The position numbers were made by a program, and so were the translations under genes. From Anaeromyces robustus (taxonomy: Eukaryota > Neocallimastigomycota > Neocallimastigomycetes > Neocallimastigales > Neocallimastigaceae), in the NCBI GenBank assembly GCA_002104895.1, contig MCFG01000225.1, positions 1 to 37,500 on the forward strand: a stretch of 37,500 nt of DNA, given 5' to 3'. The notes beneath the pieces were generated by a model. The model saw only the letters and a program-made list of their open reading frames with translations. It was not told where the DNA came from and did not search any database. Shown here piece by piece: positions 11,368 to 22,395 of the stretch; position 1 is the stretch's first letter, and the number at the start of each line of letters is the position of its first letter.

Positions 11368-11642
11368 CATATATATTAAATATTATTAGTATATTAAAAA
11401 TTCAATGTTTAAATTATTACTTTTTATTGCTACATTAATAAACTAAAATTTTAGCAAATGATTATTATTTTATTAAAAATTATATTAAATATTTAAGTTT
11501 TTATCACTACCAATTTTTAGAAAATAAAAATTGTTGTGAATTGAAAGGAGTAATATATGACAGCGAAAGTCACATCATAAAAATGTTAATAAAATTTATA
11601 TTATTATAGTTTTATATTTTTTATTATATAAAGTATTTTTAT

Positions 11643-12720
11643 ATGAAAATATTTTTATTTTATATTTTTATATTTATTAATAATGTTAATATCATAATCA
11701 TAATATCAAAAATTTTTGTTTTTAAAAGTATGATTAATAATACTAATGATTCAGATAATATATTAAATGCTCTATCTAATTTTCAAAATTTAAGATATCT
11801 ACATACATTGTAAAACAATATTAAATATATATAATATTATTAATATTAGTATTTTAATTTTTATATTAATTTCTTAACAAGGGAACTGAAAAATGTAAAA
11901 ACAAATGGAGAAATACCAGATTATATATTTAATTTGAAAAATTTAAAAACATTGTAAAATCTAAAAATATTAATATAAAATATTATTATTAAAAAAATTA
12001 TTTTGTCTTTAATAATATTAATTTGTATTTTTATTAAAATATAATTTTTTTATAAATAATGTAATATTTTAATAACAGAATTATTTCCGATAATTGTGAC
12101 AATTATTATAATAAAATAATTCCTGATAAATTTGAAAAACTGAAAAAAATAAAATACTTTTAAAATAACCATCTTATTGTATTATATTCAAAATAATATA
12201 AATTTTTGATATAGCTTTTATTTTGGATTATTTTAGGAATAACTTTAATTATATGAAATATTTCTAAATAATATTTATAATTAAAAATATAGAGATTTAT
12301 CTAATAATTGTTTTCAAGGACCAGTTCCAAAATCTTTAATTTTATTGAAAAAATTAAAATATTTGTTAAGTAAAATTTATATATATGAAAAATATAATAA
12401 TATTTGTATAATATATTAATAATTATATAAAAAAAATTAAACATATTCAAAAATTAAAATATTTAATTTTAGAAACTTGGGAAAAAATTTCTTTCACAAT
12501 CTAAAAGAATATAAAATATTGTAATATATATTATAATTTTTATCATTATTATTTATTATTCATATTTATACTACATGTTATTTTATTATCTATTATTATT
12601 GTCATTTATCCTTCATTATTATTTATTATTTTAATCCATGCTAACCAGTTGAAAAAGTTATTTCACTTACTAATAAATTTTAAAATTACATTTAATAATA
12701 ATAATAATAATAATAATAAC

Positions 12721-12753
<33 letters not shown>

Positions 12754-13401
12754 TTACTAAATGAAAATTTATATTTGTATTTCATAATAATTATAATAAA
12801 ATCGAAAAATTAGAAAAAAGAAATGAAGGTATTAATAAAATTCTAATTTATTAATAGCAATATTATTTTTATTAATTTATGAACAAAAAATAATTTAAAT
12901 AAAAACTAATTTTAAATTTTTCATGTTACATATTATAGATATAACATATAAATGTATAAAAATAATTTTTGTAGTAATAATAATTATTTGTATTTTTCTA
13001 ATTATTATTATGCTTATAAAAAGTATACCAAATCCAAAACAAACAATAAATCCTGTTAAAGTAAATTATGAATATAATGATAAATTAATATTAAAAAATA
13101 ATATTTCAAATAAAGAATCAGAAAATAAAAATGAAATCACAAATAATAAAAATATTAATAATAATAAATTAATTTTAATTTGTAATCAATATAATACAAT
13201 ACCAGTATTAATTACACCAAACAATAATTCTCAAATTTTATTTGAAAATCAAGCAAATGTCATAAAACCTCCACAATTAAATCATATAACTTTACCTTTA
13301 ATAACAAATAATAATTTTTTAAAACCAACTGCCCCAGCTTAAGATAGTTCAGACATAATATTCAATGCAACAGAACCTCCAGAAAAAATTATATTCTCTT
13401 G
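11643..13401 (+). pseudogene. LRR receptor-like gene, one LRR per 72-nt exon, decayed
   Basis: Exon 1 (11643-11809) begins with an ATG and a hydrophobic signal-like stretch (MKIFLFYIFIFI), and ends inside an LRR (FQNLRYLHTL). Next come LRR exons 11882-11953 and 12293-12364, each exactly 72 nt, all starting after the same second codon base; they encode plant-type LRRs (NGEIPDYIFNLKNLKTL; DLSNNCFQGPVPKSL). Exon 12079-12159 (81 nt) lacks a GT donor. A stub near 12237 and exon 12473-12520 (48 nt) are shortened repeats. An exon ending at 12828 joins in phase to 12939, which encodes a transmembrane helix (VVIIIICIFLIIIML) and a Pro/Asn-rich cytoplasmic tail. TAA at 13340 is followed in frame by about 19 more codons containing ATEPPEK, to TGA at 13399. 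The role would be a surface receptor or adhesion protein. The lost donor, shortened repeats and early stop suggest decay. Confidence 0.7.
12699..12752. repeat. AAT trinucleotide repeat in an intron or spacer of the LRR gene
   Basis: About 17 AAT units with two AAC interruptions. It lies between the last LRR-like exon and the exon leading to the membrane segment, so it may mark where further LRR exons were lost. Confidence 0.8.
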
Positions 13402-13530
13402 AAATAAAAATAAAAATAAAAATGAAAAAATTAGTATTTCTATAAATAATATATATATATATCATTATTTTATAATAATAATTTTATAAACAATATTATA
13501 AAATTTCAATTTTTATATTCCTTATTCTAG

Positions 13531-14115
13531 TATTTTTATTTATAATCGATTAAACAAACATTGCTGTTTAACTACTTATCCACAGTATCAATTGGCTAAT
13601 ACAATAAAATTGTATCAAAGTTATTTTCTAGATAATGAACCCTATATGATTAAAGAAGACGGAATAACAATAAAAATAGAAAATGATTTAAGTAAAATTT
13701 TACAAAGAAAGCAAAAGTTTGTAGATGATTGTGAAGATATGTATGCAAATTGGGCTACTGAATATAAGTTAAGTGAAAATTATAATAATAATAATAATGA
13801 AAACGAACAATTTAAAAGTTTTGTAAATGATGTTATTATTGCATCTGAAACTGAATTGGCTTTTTCGAATAAACAGACATGGATAATTACGATAAAAAAT
13901 ATGTAAATATATTAAAGCTTCCAAATGTATTTACATCTCATGTAAACTTTGTTAACTATATCTATGAAAATAAAGAAAAGATAATTGATAAAGCGGTAGA
14001 ATCAGAATTAGTCGAATTAAGAGAGTCATATAATGCAGCGAAAAATCAAGGTGAAGATTTGAATAAAGTTGTTGATAGGTTCAAAAAAAAAAAAAAAAAT
14101 AGTAAAAAAACATAA
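13531..14115 (+). pseudogene. Unrecognised coding fragment with one frame break
   Basis: Two frames abut. The first is open from an AG acceptor (either 13529-13530 or 13584-13585) to about 13875, with QLANTIKLYQSYFLDNEPY, a Trp-containing part (MYANWATEYKL) and an Asn run. The second (13879-14115) continues with similar composition (LKLPNVFTSHVNFVNYIY, then a charged helix EKIIDKAVESELVELRES) and ends in a Lys run. The TTG at 13592 is not a credible start, because the same frame is open upstream to the acceptor. The overlap at 13875-13906 points to one frameshift in one former gene. It lies about 130 bp after the LRR gene on the same strand and could be its downstream exon or a separate gene. 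The family is not recognised. Confidence 0.5.
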
Positions 14116-14941
14116 AAAAAAAAATTAGCTACAATTTTATTACTTTTTTATACTATTGTATTTTTATTTCTTATTTCTTTTTATTATTTTTCTATATTAT
14201 TGTATTTTTATTTCTTATTACTTTTACAGCTTTATATTTATGATATAAAAATTATAATATATTAAATGATAAAGAATTTATTAAATTTATATATATATAT
14301 TTTAAAATTGTTATTTTTTTTATTATTCTACTCATTTATATTATAATTTAATTTTAAATAATATATATTTATAATATATTTTTACTATATTGTTAATTTA
14401 TATTCATTATTTAATAATTTAAATTATATTTGTTTATAGTAATTAAATCAAAATTTAATAAAATAAAAGATTTTTTTAAATTAATTGATACTTTAATATT
14501 TTTAATTTATATTTATTCAGATATACTAAATATGGTAGTACAAAAAGTGGATAAAAAATATACAAATTATTAAAAATAAAAAAAAAAATTTAATTTTTTT
14601 TAAAAACAAAATAAAAATTATTTTTTTGTATTTAAATTTAAAAATATATATATAATAAATTAAGTTTTAAATTGTTAACAATTTCTTTTTAATATAAATA
14701 ACCTTAACGTTTGAAGATAAAAAAAGTAATATTAATTATGAGTAATAATTATTTATTGTAATTTTTAAAGACTGACACTAAAACGATTATATAATTAACT
14801 ATATATTTATATTAATACTTATATACAAATATATATTTAATAATAATAATTATTAATTTGTCATAATTATTTTGTTAATATAAAAATGTTTAAAAAAAAA
14901 ATATTAATATTTATTAACTTTTCATAACGAAAAAATATAGA
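14116..14941. other. AT-rich spacer inside the inverted-repeat segment
   Basis: No ORF or RNA gene found. 14139-14225 holds a near-repeat (TATTGTATTTTTATTTCTTA twice, about 55 bp apart). Confidence 0.6.
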
Positions 14942-14942
14942 A

Positions 14943-15080
14943 ATTATATTATATTATATTATATAATATAATATAATATAATATAATATAATATAATATA
15001 ATATAATATAATATAATATAATATAATATAATATAATATAATATAATATAATATAATATAATATAATATAATATAATAAA
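14943..15080. repeat. AATAT pentanucleotide array, right
   Basis: About 27 TATAA units. It touches the inner end of the right copy of the 196-bp inverted repeat, while the left array touches the outer end of the left copy. Confidence 0.9.
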
Positions 15081-15090
15081 ATAAAATAAT

Positions 15091-15286
15091 AAAATACTTG
15101 ATTAAAATTTAAATGATATTTTTTTGAAAGTTTAAAAAAAAGTGAACAATTTTAGAAGCTTTTATTCCTTTCAGAATTAAAATAATATTAAAATTTTTGT
15201 ACTAATTATGTTAAATGAATTAAGGTTATATTATATTATCTTGTATTATATTGTATTATATTATATTCTTTCGTATTATATTATAT
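15091..15286 (-). repeat. 196-bp inverted repeat, right copy
   Basis: Exact reverse complement of 11172-11367. It is followed by a short TATTA/TCATA tract (15287-15310). Lack of divergence in such AT-rich noncoding DNA indicates a recent copying event, gene conversion between the arms, or an assembly-made inversion. Confidence 0.92.
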
Positions 15287-15525
15287 CATATTATATCATA
15301 TTATATTATTAATTGTATTTAAATAATGTCAATAAAAATTTTTAATATTTATAATATATTAAAATAAAATATATCAATAAAAATTTATGAATGAAACTTA
15401 ACCTTATTCATTTATTTTTATACCAATAAAAATTATTTCTTTTTGAATAATATTAATTAATATTTAAATTATCTAACTGTCATCAATTTTTCTCCAACAG
15501 CTTTTATTGATGAAATATCTAAGAG

Positions 15526-17169
15526 TTATGCTAAATTTTCCAATTTATGTTTTATGAAAGCTTTTAAATTATCAGTATTAGTTAAATCAGAAAATTGGGC
15601 ATATATCGTTTTTTTTATTGGTTCATACTGGAAATCACCTTCAGCAAAATATTTAGTATCAAAAGTTTTGAATGCAAATGAATCTATATCCCAATACATA
15701 TCATCTTTTAAAAATTCATATAAGTAATCAATTCTTGGTTCTAATGCCTGAAGATTAAATAAGTTTTGAACATTTTCTTTAACTAAATTATCAAATATTA
15801 GTTTATATTTGGATTTTTTATAATTTTTTATAAAGTAAAGGTTCTCTATTCTTTTGTTCAGTACCATATGTCTTTGAAAAATTTCCATTTGAATTATCAT
15901 CAACATGAAGAATATAATTTTCAATTGTGCCCTTTATATTAAATATTATTATAATTTTAATACATAAATAAACTATACTATTTTTATTATGTACTATTTA
16001 AAAATTATTAAAATTTACTTCTACAGTATGGCACTATTTACCTAAAGTAGAATCAAAATCATAAGAAAAGAAATAATATTTTTCATTGTTTGGCTCCATA
16101 TATATATAAAATTTATTTCCTTTTCCAAGATAACTATATATTTAATAAGTATAATATTATTATATAATAAATATATTATAATATATTTATTTTAAATTTA
16201 TAATATTTACCAATCCCAATGGCATGTTAAATATTCTAAAGCCATACTATTATATTGATTAAAATAATGTGTATATTATAACAATATAAATTTTTTAAAT
16301 AATAATTTTAAAAATAATTGTAAATATATAATATTTATAAATATAGAAAAATTTTTAAAAATTTTTACTATTTTAGAAACATATTAAGGTCAAATTTCTT
16401 TTCAATTTCTTCTCTTGAAGTTGTATCTGATAAACTTTCAGCCCATTTATATTTTATAATAATATATTTTTATTTTTATTATATTAAATGTAATTTAAAC
16501 ACTTTATTATTTCTTATATTTTTCATTTTATTATTATTCTACTAATATATTTTTTATTTTTATCATTATCAAATTTATTTTGATTCACTATAATTAAAAT
16601 ACTTACGCCATTATCCCTTTTATATATTGATGCGAATCATATCCAACTATTGGAGGAATTATGCTTTCATAAAAGTTAGCAATGATTTCATCTTGTGTGT
16701 TAATTGATCCAGGAAAACCACCATATAAATATGCTTTGTAATCACCAGATACACCCTGTATAATTATTTATTATCGTATTAAAATATATTAATTATTTAA
16801 TAATAATATTACAAATAAATAACCTTATATAATGAACCATAGATTATTTTATCTCTATTTTTTTTAGGATTAAAGAATCCTTTAACAAATTTTTTTATAC
16901 ATATCAGCTAATTCATATAAACCATAAGATTTATTATTGATATATAATCTGCAAAAACTCGATTGAGTAATAGGTAAACCAAGAGATTCTGCTAAATCTG
17001 TAACAATTTTATTTTTATATATGATTCATCCTAACGCAAACTGTGAAGTTTAAATTCTTTACGATTGAATATTTCTGAGTTTGATTTATTAGTTTCATTT
17101 CCAAAGAGATCAATTTTATATGGTTTTTTTCCATATTTTTAGAATCGTGGTCTGAAAGGCTAAATGTAA
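15526..17169 (-). pseudogene. CotH-kinase domain protein, decayed
   Basis: Exons on the minus strand run about 17169-16824, 16755-16607, ~16446-16369, 16246-16211, 16133-16042 and ~15933-15526. Together they show the CotH order: KEFKLHSLR, then IVTDLAESLGLPITQSSF, the CRLYINNKSYGLYELADMYK signature, GDYKAYLYGG, WAESLSDT, MALEYLTCHWD, then the metal-binding YDFDSTLG motif. CotH proteins are atypical protein kinases first known from Bacillus spore coats and are abundant in gut fungi, often linked to cellulosomes. The first exon has an in-frame stop and two frame shifts, the last exon has one shift, and the acceptor before the WAESLSD exon is poor, so it is a pseudogene or a badly sequenced gene. 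The 5' end (signal peptide) is not visible. The C-terminal frame ends about 240 bp from the inverted repeat; no dockerin follows. Confidence 0.8.
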
Positions 17170-17401
17170 CTGTAAAAATAACGTGATCAAAATTTCGAAA
17201 TTTTGAAATTATTTTTCATATTTCAACATTATTCAACAATAATTAAATAAATAATTTTTATAAAGCAATACTATTTAAAAAATTAAATTTTCACGCTTCG
17301 TCTGAATAAATAAAAATAACTATTAATAAAATATAAATTCTTAAAATAAAGATTAATCCTAGTCTAAAAAAAAAAAAAATAAATTCTTAAAAATAAGTTA
17401 T

Positions 17402-17560
17402 GACTTTAAATTGTCATATCTCTCTAACCAATTGCGATTTTTGCTTGAGATTATTGGTTGAAAATATATGCAACTTTTCGGTTGCGCTCCGAAAAATTTA
17501 GTCGTGCAAGAATTATCTCGATATTTCTACTAGATCAGGAGATATTCGCATTTAAAGTTG
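17402..17560. repeat. Imperfect foldback of about 160 bp, GC-richer than surroundings
   Basis: Left arm begins GACTTTAAATTGTCATATC; the reverse complement of the right arm begins CAACTTTAAATGCGAATATC. The arms stay alignable with gaps to a perfect 7-bp stem at the centre (TTTTCGG 17475-17481 and CCGAAAA 17489-17495, loop TTGCGCT). It could be a small foldback transposon, two head-to-head copies of one repeat, or a structured RNA. No ORF. Confidence 0.6.
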
Positions 17561-18342
17561 CACACTATAAAATAATTTTGGAGAAAATTTTTCAGTGAAA
17601 CAAAATTATAAATTTTCCGTATCATAAATTTAATTAAATATTAAAATTAAAAATAATAATAATATAAATAATATAAAAAAATATATATAAAATATAATTA
17701 TTAAAATATTTAATTACTAACTATTCTATTTTATAATAATTATTTTAGATAATAAATAATATGAAAATCTTATTGACTCATTTATCATTATTTAATTAGA
17801 CATAGAATAGTATTTAATTTCTTAATATTATAAATATTAAAGATAATAGTTAGAATAATATTAGAATAGTTTAGAATAATTATTTAAAATAAAAATCGTA
17901 TGTTTTAAAATATAAAAATCATGTAATATTTAATTATAATTATAGTTTAGCTAAATTAAATATTTATTTTATAATTATTATTAATAAAAATATCTAAATA
18001 AAGCTTTTATTAAACAGAAAATATTATTAGAAATATATTAAATAATTTTATGTTGATTTTCTAATAAAACATTTTGATAATATTAAATATTATTAAATAA
18101 TAATTATTAATTAATTCACTGTCTAATTTGATTAATTTTTATATTAAAAATTCTAACCATCTTTAAAATATTAATTTAAAAATCAAATATTCGATAGTAA
18201 AGTTGTTAAAAAAATAGATGAAAATGTTAAAATTTCAAAGTTTGAAAAAAAAGTGGTGAAATAAATTCTTCTTTTTTTGTATAATAGTAATATACAAAGT
18301 ATATTATGGAGTAATGAATACTAAGTATATCTTTTATTATTA

Positions 18343-18415
18343 TTAAAATATTCATGTGATTTCTAATAAAATTATACATAAATTAATGTCAATTATTAAA
18401 ATATTCATGTGATTT
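18343..18415 (+). repeat. Two-copy direct repeat, about 49-bp period
   Basis: The string AAAATATTCATGTGATTTC occurs twice, near 18346 and 18395, with similar flanks (TAATAAAATTATACATAAAT and TAATGAATTTTACATAAAT). Confidence 0.8.
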
Positions 18416-18457
18416 CTAATGAATTTTACATAAATATAAATAATAAAATAAAGAGTG

Positions 18458-18500
18458 TTGCATTTCTCGATGTTGCATTTCGCATGGCGCGCATAATTAA
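18458..18500. other. CG-rich spot with a GTTGCATTTC duplication
   Basis: GTTGCATTTCTC and GTTGCATTTCGC occur 16 bp apart, followed by ATGGCGCGCAT. Its composition is foreign to the ~95% AT surroundings. The motif ATGCAAC/GTTGCAT also occurs in the 17.4-kb foldback, so both may belong to one old element. Confidence 0.4.
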
Positions 18501-18734
18501 GTCAATAATTAAGTAAATAAAAATAATAAAAATTATATAATAATATTTAATATTTTAATAATATTTAATATTTTAATAATATTGAATATTTTTGAATATT
18601 TTTTTAATACTTTTTTTTATTTAATATTTTTATTTAATAATATTTATTATTTTTTTATATTTAAAATAATAATTTATTAATAAATATATTAATATATTTC
18701 AAATTAACCCACTTCAATTATAATTAAATAATAA

Positions 18735-19970
18735 ATAAATACCAGTACACAATAAATACGTAATAAAAAGAAATAATTATAATTAAATAATAAAAAACAT
18801 GTAATATCAGATTAATAAATAATCAAATATAAATAAATAATAAATAAAATTAATAAGGGTTACCGAATAATAAATTAATAATAATAAATTGTAATAAATA
18901 GAGTTATAGTAATACATAATATATATAATATTAAACAATAAAAAATAATAAAAGTAGAAAAAATATAATAAAAATAAAAAATAATAATAATAATCATTAA
19001 TAATTATTATTAATTAGAAAAATGATAATAATCAAATTATAATTGATTAATAAATAATAAAAGATAAAAAAATTATAAATAAAAATTAATAAGAGTTACA
19101 GAATAAGAAATAAATAATAGTAAATTCTAACAAATATAATCATAATTATTAATAATATATTAATCAATAAAAAAAATTAAAATAAATGAGAAAATAAAAT
19201 TAATAATAATAATTATAATTATAATATAATAGAAAATAATAATAATAATAATAATAATCAATAATAATTATAATTGATTAATAAATAATAATAAAAAATA
19301 AATAAATAGATAATAAATAAAAATTAGTAAGGGTTATAGGATAATAAATAAATAATAATAAATTATAATATAGTCATAATAAATAATATATATACATCAT
19401 TAAACAATAAATAAAATAAAAAGTATTAAATATACAATAGAAAATAGGAAATAAATAACAATAATCAATAATAATTAAAATTAATTAAAAATAATAATAA
19501 ATAATAATAATAATAAACAATTATAATTGATTAATAAATAATAAAAGATAAATAAATAATCAAAAAATAATAAAAAATAGTAAATAAATAATAGAAAATG
19601 GAAATAAATAATAATAATCAATTATAGTTATAATTAATTAGAAAATAATAATAATAATAATAATAATTAATAATAATTAAAATTAATCAGAAAATAATAA
19701 TAATACTAATAATTAATAATAATTAATTAGAAAAAAATAATAAAAATTAATAACAATTATAATTGATTAATAAATAAAAGATAGATAAATAAATATTAAA
19801 TAAAAATTAGTAAGGGTTATAGGATAATAAACAAATAATAATAAATTATAATAAATATAGTCATAATAATAAATAATATATATATTATTTAACAATAAAA
19901 ATAATAAAAAGTAATAAATATTCAAAAGAATATAGGAAATAAATAATAACATATTAATAGTAATTATGCA
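18735..19970 (+). repeat. Degenerate tandem repeat, period about 238 bp, about five copies
   Basis: A core reading TTAGTAAGGGTTATAGGATA (with variants) is centred near 18855, 19091, 19329 and 19812. The spacings are 236, 238 and 483 bp, so one copy near 19570 has lost its core. Each unit continues with ATAATAAATTATAAT, an ATAGTCATAAT part, an ATTAAACAATAAA part and AAT-rich filler ending in ATAATTATAATTGATTAATA. It is noncoding. Confidence 0.75.
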
Positions 19971-20884
19971 GTATGATTTGATTTTATATTATTATTATTA
20001 CTATTATTATTTATTATTATTTTTATTATATTGTTATTTTATATTTTTTTAAATTGATTTATTGTTTTATTTTTAATGTTATATGAGTTGTATATATTCC
20101 AAAACTTAATGAAAACTTTTTATATTTAAAAAATTAAAAAAAAAACTAATTAAATAAAACATAATAATAAGTCATAAGTAGAAAAAGATAGATATAATTG
20201 TAAAAATAAAACACTAAATCATATTTAGTAAATAATTAAAAAAAGCATTAAAATATAAATAAATAATTAAATAATAATAAAAAAGCAATTAATTATATAT
20301 AATAAATAATAAATAGTTGAATTAGAATAATAATAATAATAATAACTTAAAAAATATCATGTATATTTATTCATTTGTTATTTATTATTATAATTAATTA
20401 TTATTATTATTATTATTATTATTAGATATTTATAAACTTTTTTATTAAACCAATAATTATAGTCTTATTTTTATTATATAATATAATAATGGTTTCTTTT
20501 TTTTATGTAAAATATTAATTACATTGATATGATTTTCATTATTCTATATTATTATAATAATATTTTATATTATTCAACAAAAAAATTAAAATCTTATTTA
20601 AAATATGAGTATTTTAAAATATAAAATATGATATATACTTTAACATACTAATATTAAAAAAATATGTATAAAGAAAAATAATTTTTCTATTTAATAATTA
20701 TAATAGTATTTTTTTGATACTATTTTTTCAATTATATAATGATGATAAAATTCAAAAAGTTTTTATATAGAAAATAAAAAACTTTATAAATTTTTAGGTA
20801 TATTGTATGGAATATCTTTAAATTATATTTTTGTTATTTAAAATTAAAAAATATTTTTTTCTAAAAAATTAATATTATTTATAA
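19971..20884. other. AT-only spacer
   Basis: Contains AAT and ATT trinucleotide runs (19990-20035, 20395-20424) and no coding frame. Confidence 0.6.
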
Positions 20885-21165
20885 AATAGTTTATTAATTT
20901 ATTAATTTATTTAAATTTTTATTTATTCATTTAATTAAATTTTCAATAAATAAAAAATTTAAAAAAAAAAATTTTTTTTTGTTTATTAAAAATTTTAAAA
21001 TTTACTGATCTCAAAATTTGAAAATGCAAAATATTTTAAAAAATACAAAAAATTTTAAAAAAAAATTTGATCAAAAAATTTAAACATTTAAAAATTTAAA
21101 TATTGAAAAATAAAATAAAACAAAATAAAATAAAATAATTTATTTATTTATTTATTTTTAATAAA
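20885..21165 (+). repeat. Solo arm of the 26.3-27.1 kb foldback element
   Basis: It follows the same order as the right arm of the element (26740-27070): TTTAATTAAATTTTC-like part, long A and T runs, then TTTATTAAAAATTTTAAAAT, ACTGATCTCAAAATTTGAAA, ATGCAAAAT, TACAAAAAAT and TTTAAACAT, ending in a TTTA array. It is more diverged than the two paired arms are from each other, and has no inverted partner next to it. Confidence 0.75.
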
Positions 21166-21250
21166 TTTTTATTAAATGTTTGAGATATTTGAAATAATAT
21201 ATATTATATATTTATAAAATAAAACGTAATAATAAATAATCAATAATAAA

Positions 21251-21526
21251 TAATAAATATAAATTAATAATTAATTAATAATAATTAATATTTAAAAAAT
21301 ATTAATATTATATTATATATTAATAAAATATTAATGAATAAATAATAAATATAAATTAATAATTAATTAATAATAATTAATATTTAAAAAATATTAATAT
21401 TATATTATATATTAATAAAATATTAATGAATAAATAATAAATATAAATTAATAATTAATTAATAATAATTAATATTTAAAAATATTAATATTATATTATA
21501 TATCAATAAAATATTAATGAATAAAT
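21251..21526 (+). repeat. 92-bp tandem repeat, three copies
   Basis: Units start at 21251, 21343 and 21435 (TAATAAATATAAATTAATAA). The first two are essentially identical, the third lacks one A and has one base change. A young array in noncoding DNA. Confidence 0.9.
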
Positions 21527-22395
21527 AATTGTATATAATTATTTATAAATAATAATTATTAACAATCACTAATAATGTATTAAATTTATTATTATTATTA
21601 ATTTTAATTATTATAAATTTAATAATTTTAATAATTAAATAAATATATTTATAAAAATAAAGATAAAGAAATAATAAATAAAAATTATTAATTAATTAAT
21701 AAATAATAAATTTTAATTTTGAATAATAATTATTAAATACGCAATATTAAATATTAACTATTAAATTATATCTTCTTTGTAATAAGGTTTATATTTATTA
21801 TAATTATTAAAATATATATTATTATAGCATTTATTTCATTTTTTTAAAATTTATATAATATTAATAAATTGTTATTATAATATAATTTAAATAACAGATG
21901 TTAATTTAGATTATTATAAATAATATCAATCTATAGTTTATGTTTCATTTAAAAAATATATAAAAGTAAAAAATTTATATTAAACTCTAATGATATGGTA
22001 TATAAATTGAGTATAAAATAAAAAAAATATTTTGTTATTGTTATTATATTTTAATAATCTATTAACAACATATATGATGTATTTAAATTATATATTTTTA
22101 TTAATATTTTTTATTTTGAAATAATTAAAAAACATCTATTAAATATTATATTATTTTAATATTAATAAAAAAATAATAATTTTATAGAGTTTTAATTAAT
22201 TTTAAATTTGTTAATTTTTTTTAAAAAATATTTCATATATTATCAACAAGTAAACAATACTTTAATTAGAAATTAATATAAAATGAAATATATATAAATA
22301 TAAAAATTATTATAATTAGTTTAATATTTATTTTAATAAAATTATTTTATAAAAATTAAGTCATGCACTAAAAAAATTATTTACTAAAAAAAATC
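21527..22395. other. AT-rich spacer
   Basis: No gene, RNA or strong repeat seen. It separates the solo foldback arm from the orphan upstream motif at 22396, as 27071-27896 does in the second set. Confidence 0.6.

Larger units (their letters stand above)
17170..18700. other. Gene-poor region with islands of higher GC
   Basis: It contains a foldback at 17402-17560, a CG-containing spot at 17290-17306 (CACGCTTCGTCTGAA), a possible coding remnant at 18181-18264 (Lys/Val-rich, with SKVVKKIDEN), a two-copy repeat at 18343-18415 and another CG-rich spot at 18458-18500. No intact gene. The 5' part of the CotH gene would be expected here but is not seen. Confidence 0.5.

Noticed and set aside
13592-13594. 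TTG as a start codon for the 13592-13906 frame
   Set aside because: The frame is open further upstream to an intron acceptor; the TTG reads as Leu within an exon.
19767-19952. Minus-strand frame of 61 codons, Tyr/Leu/Ile-rich
   Set aside because: Falls in the ~238-bp tandem repeat; composition is that of AT-only DNA.
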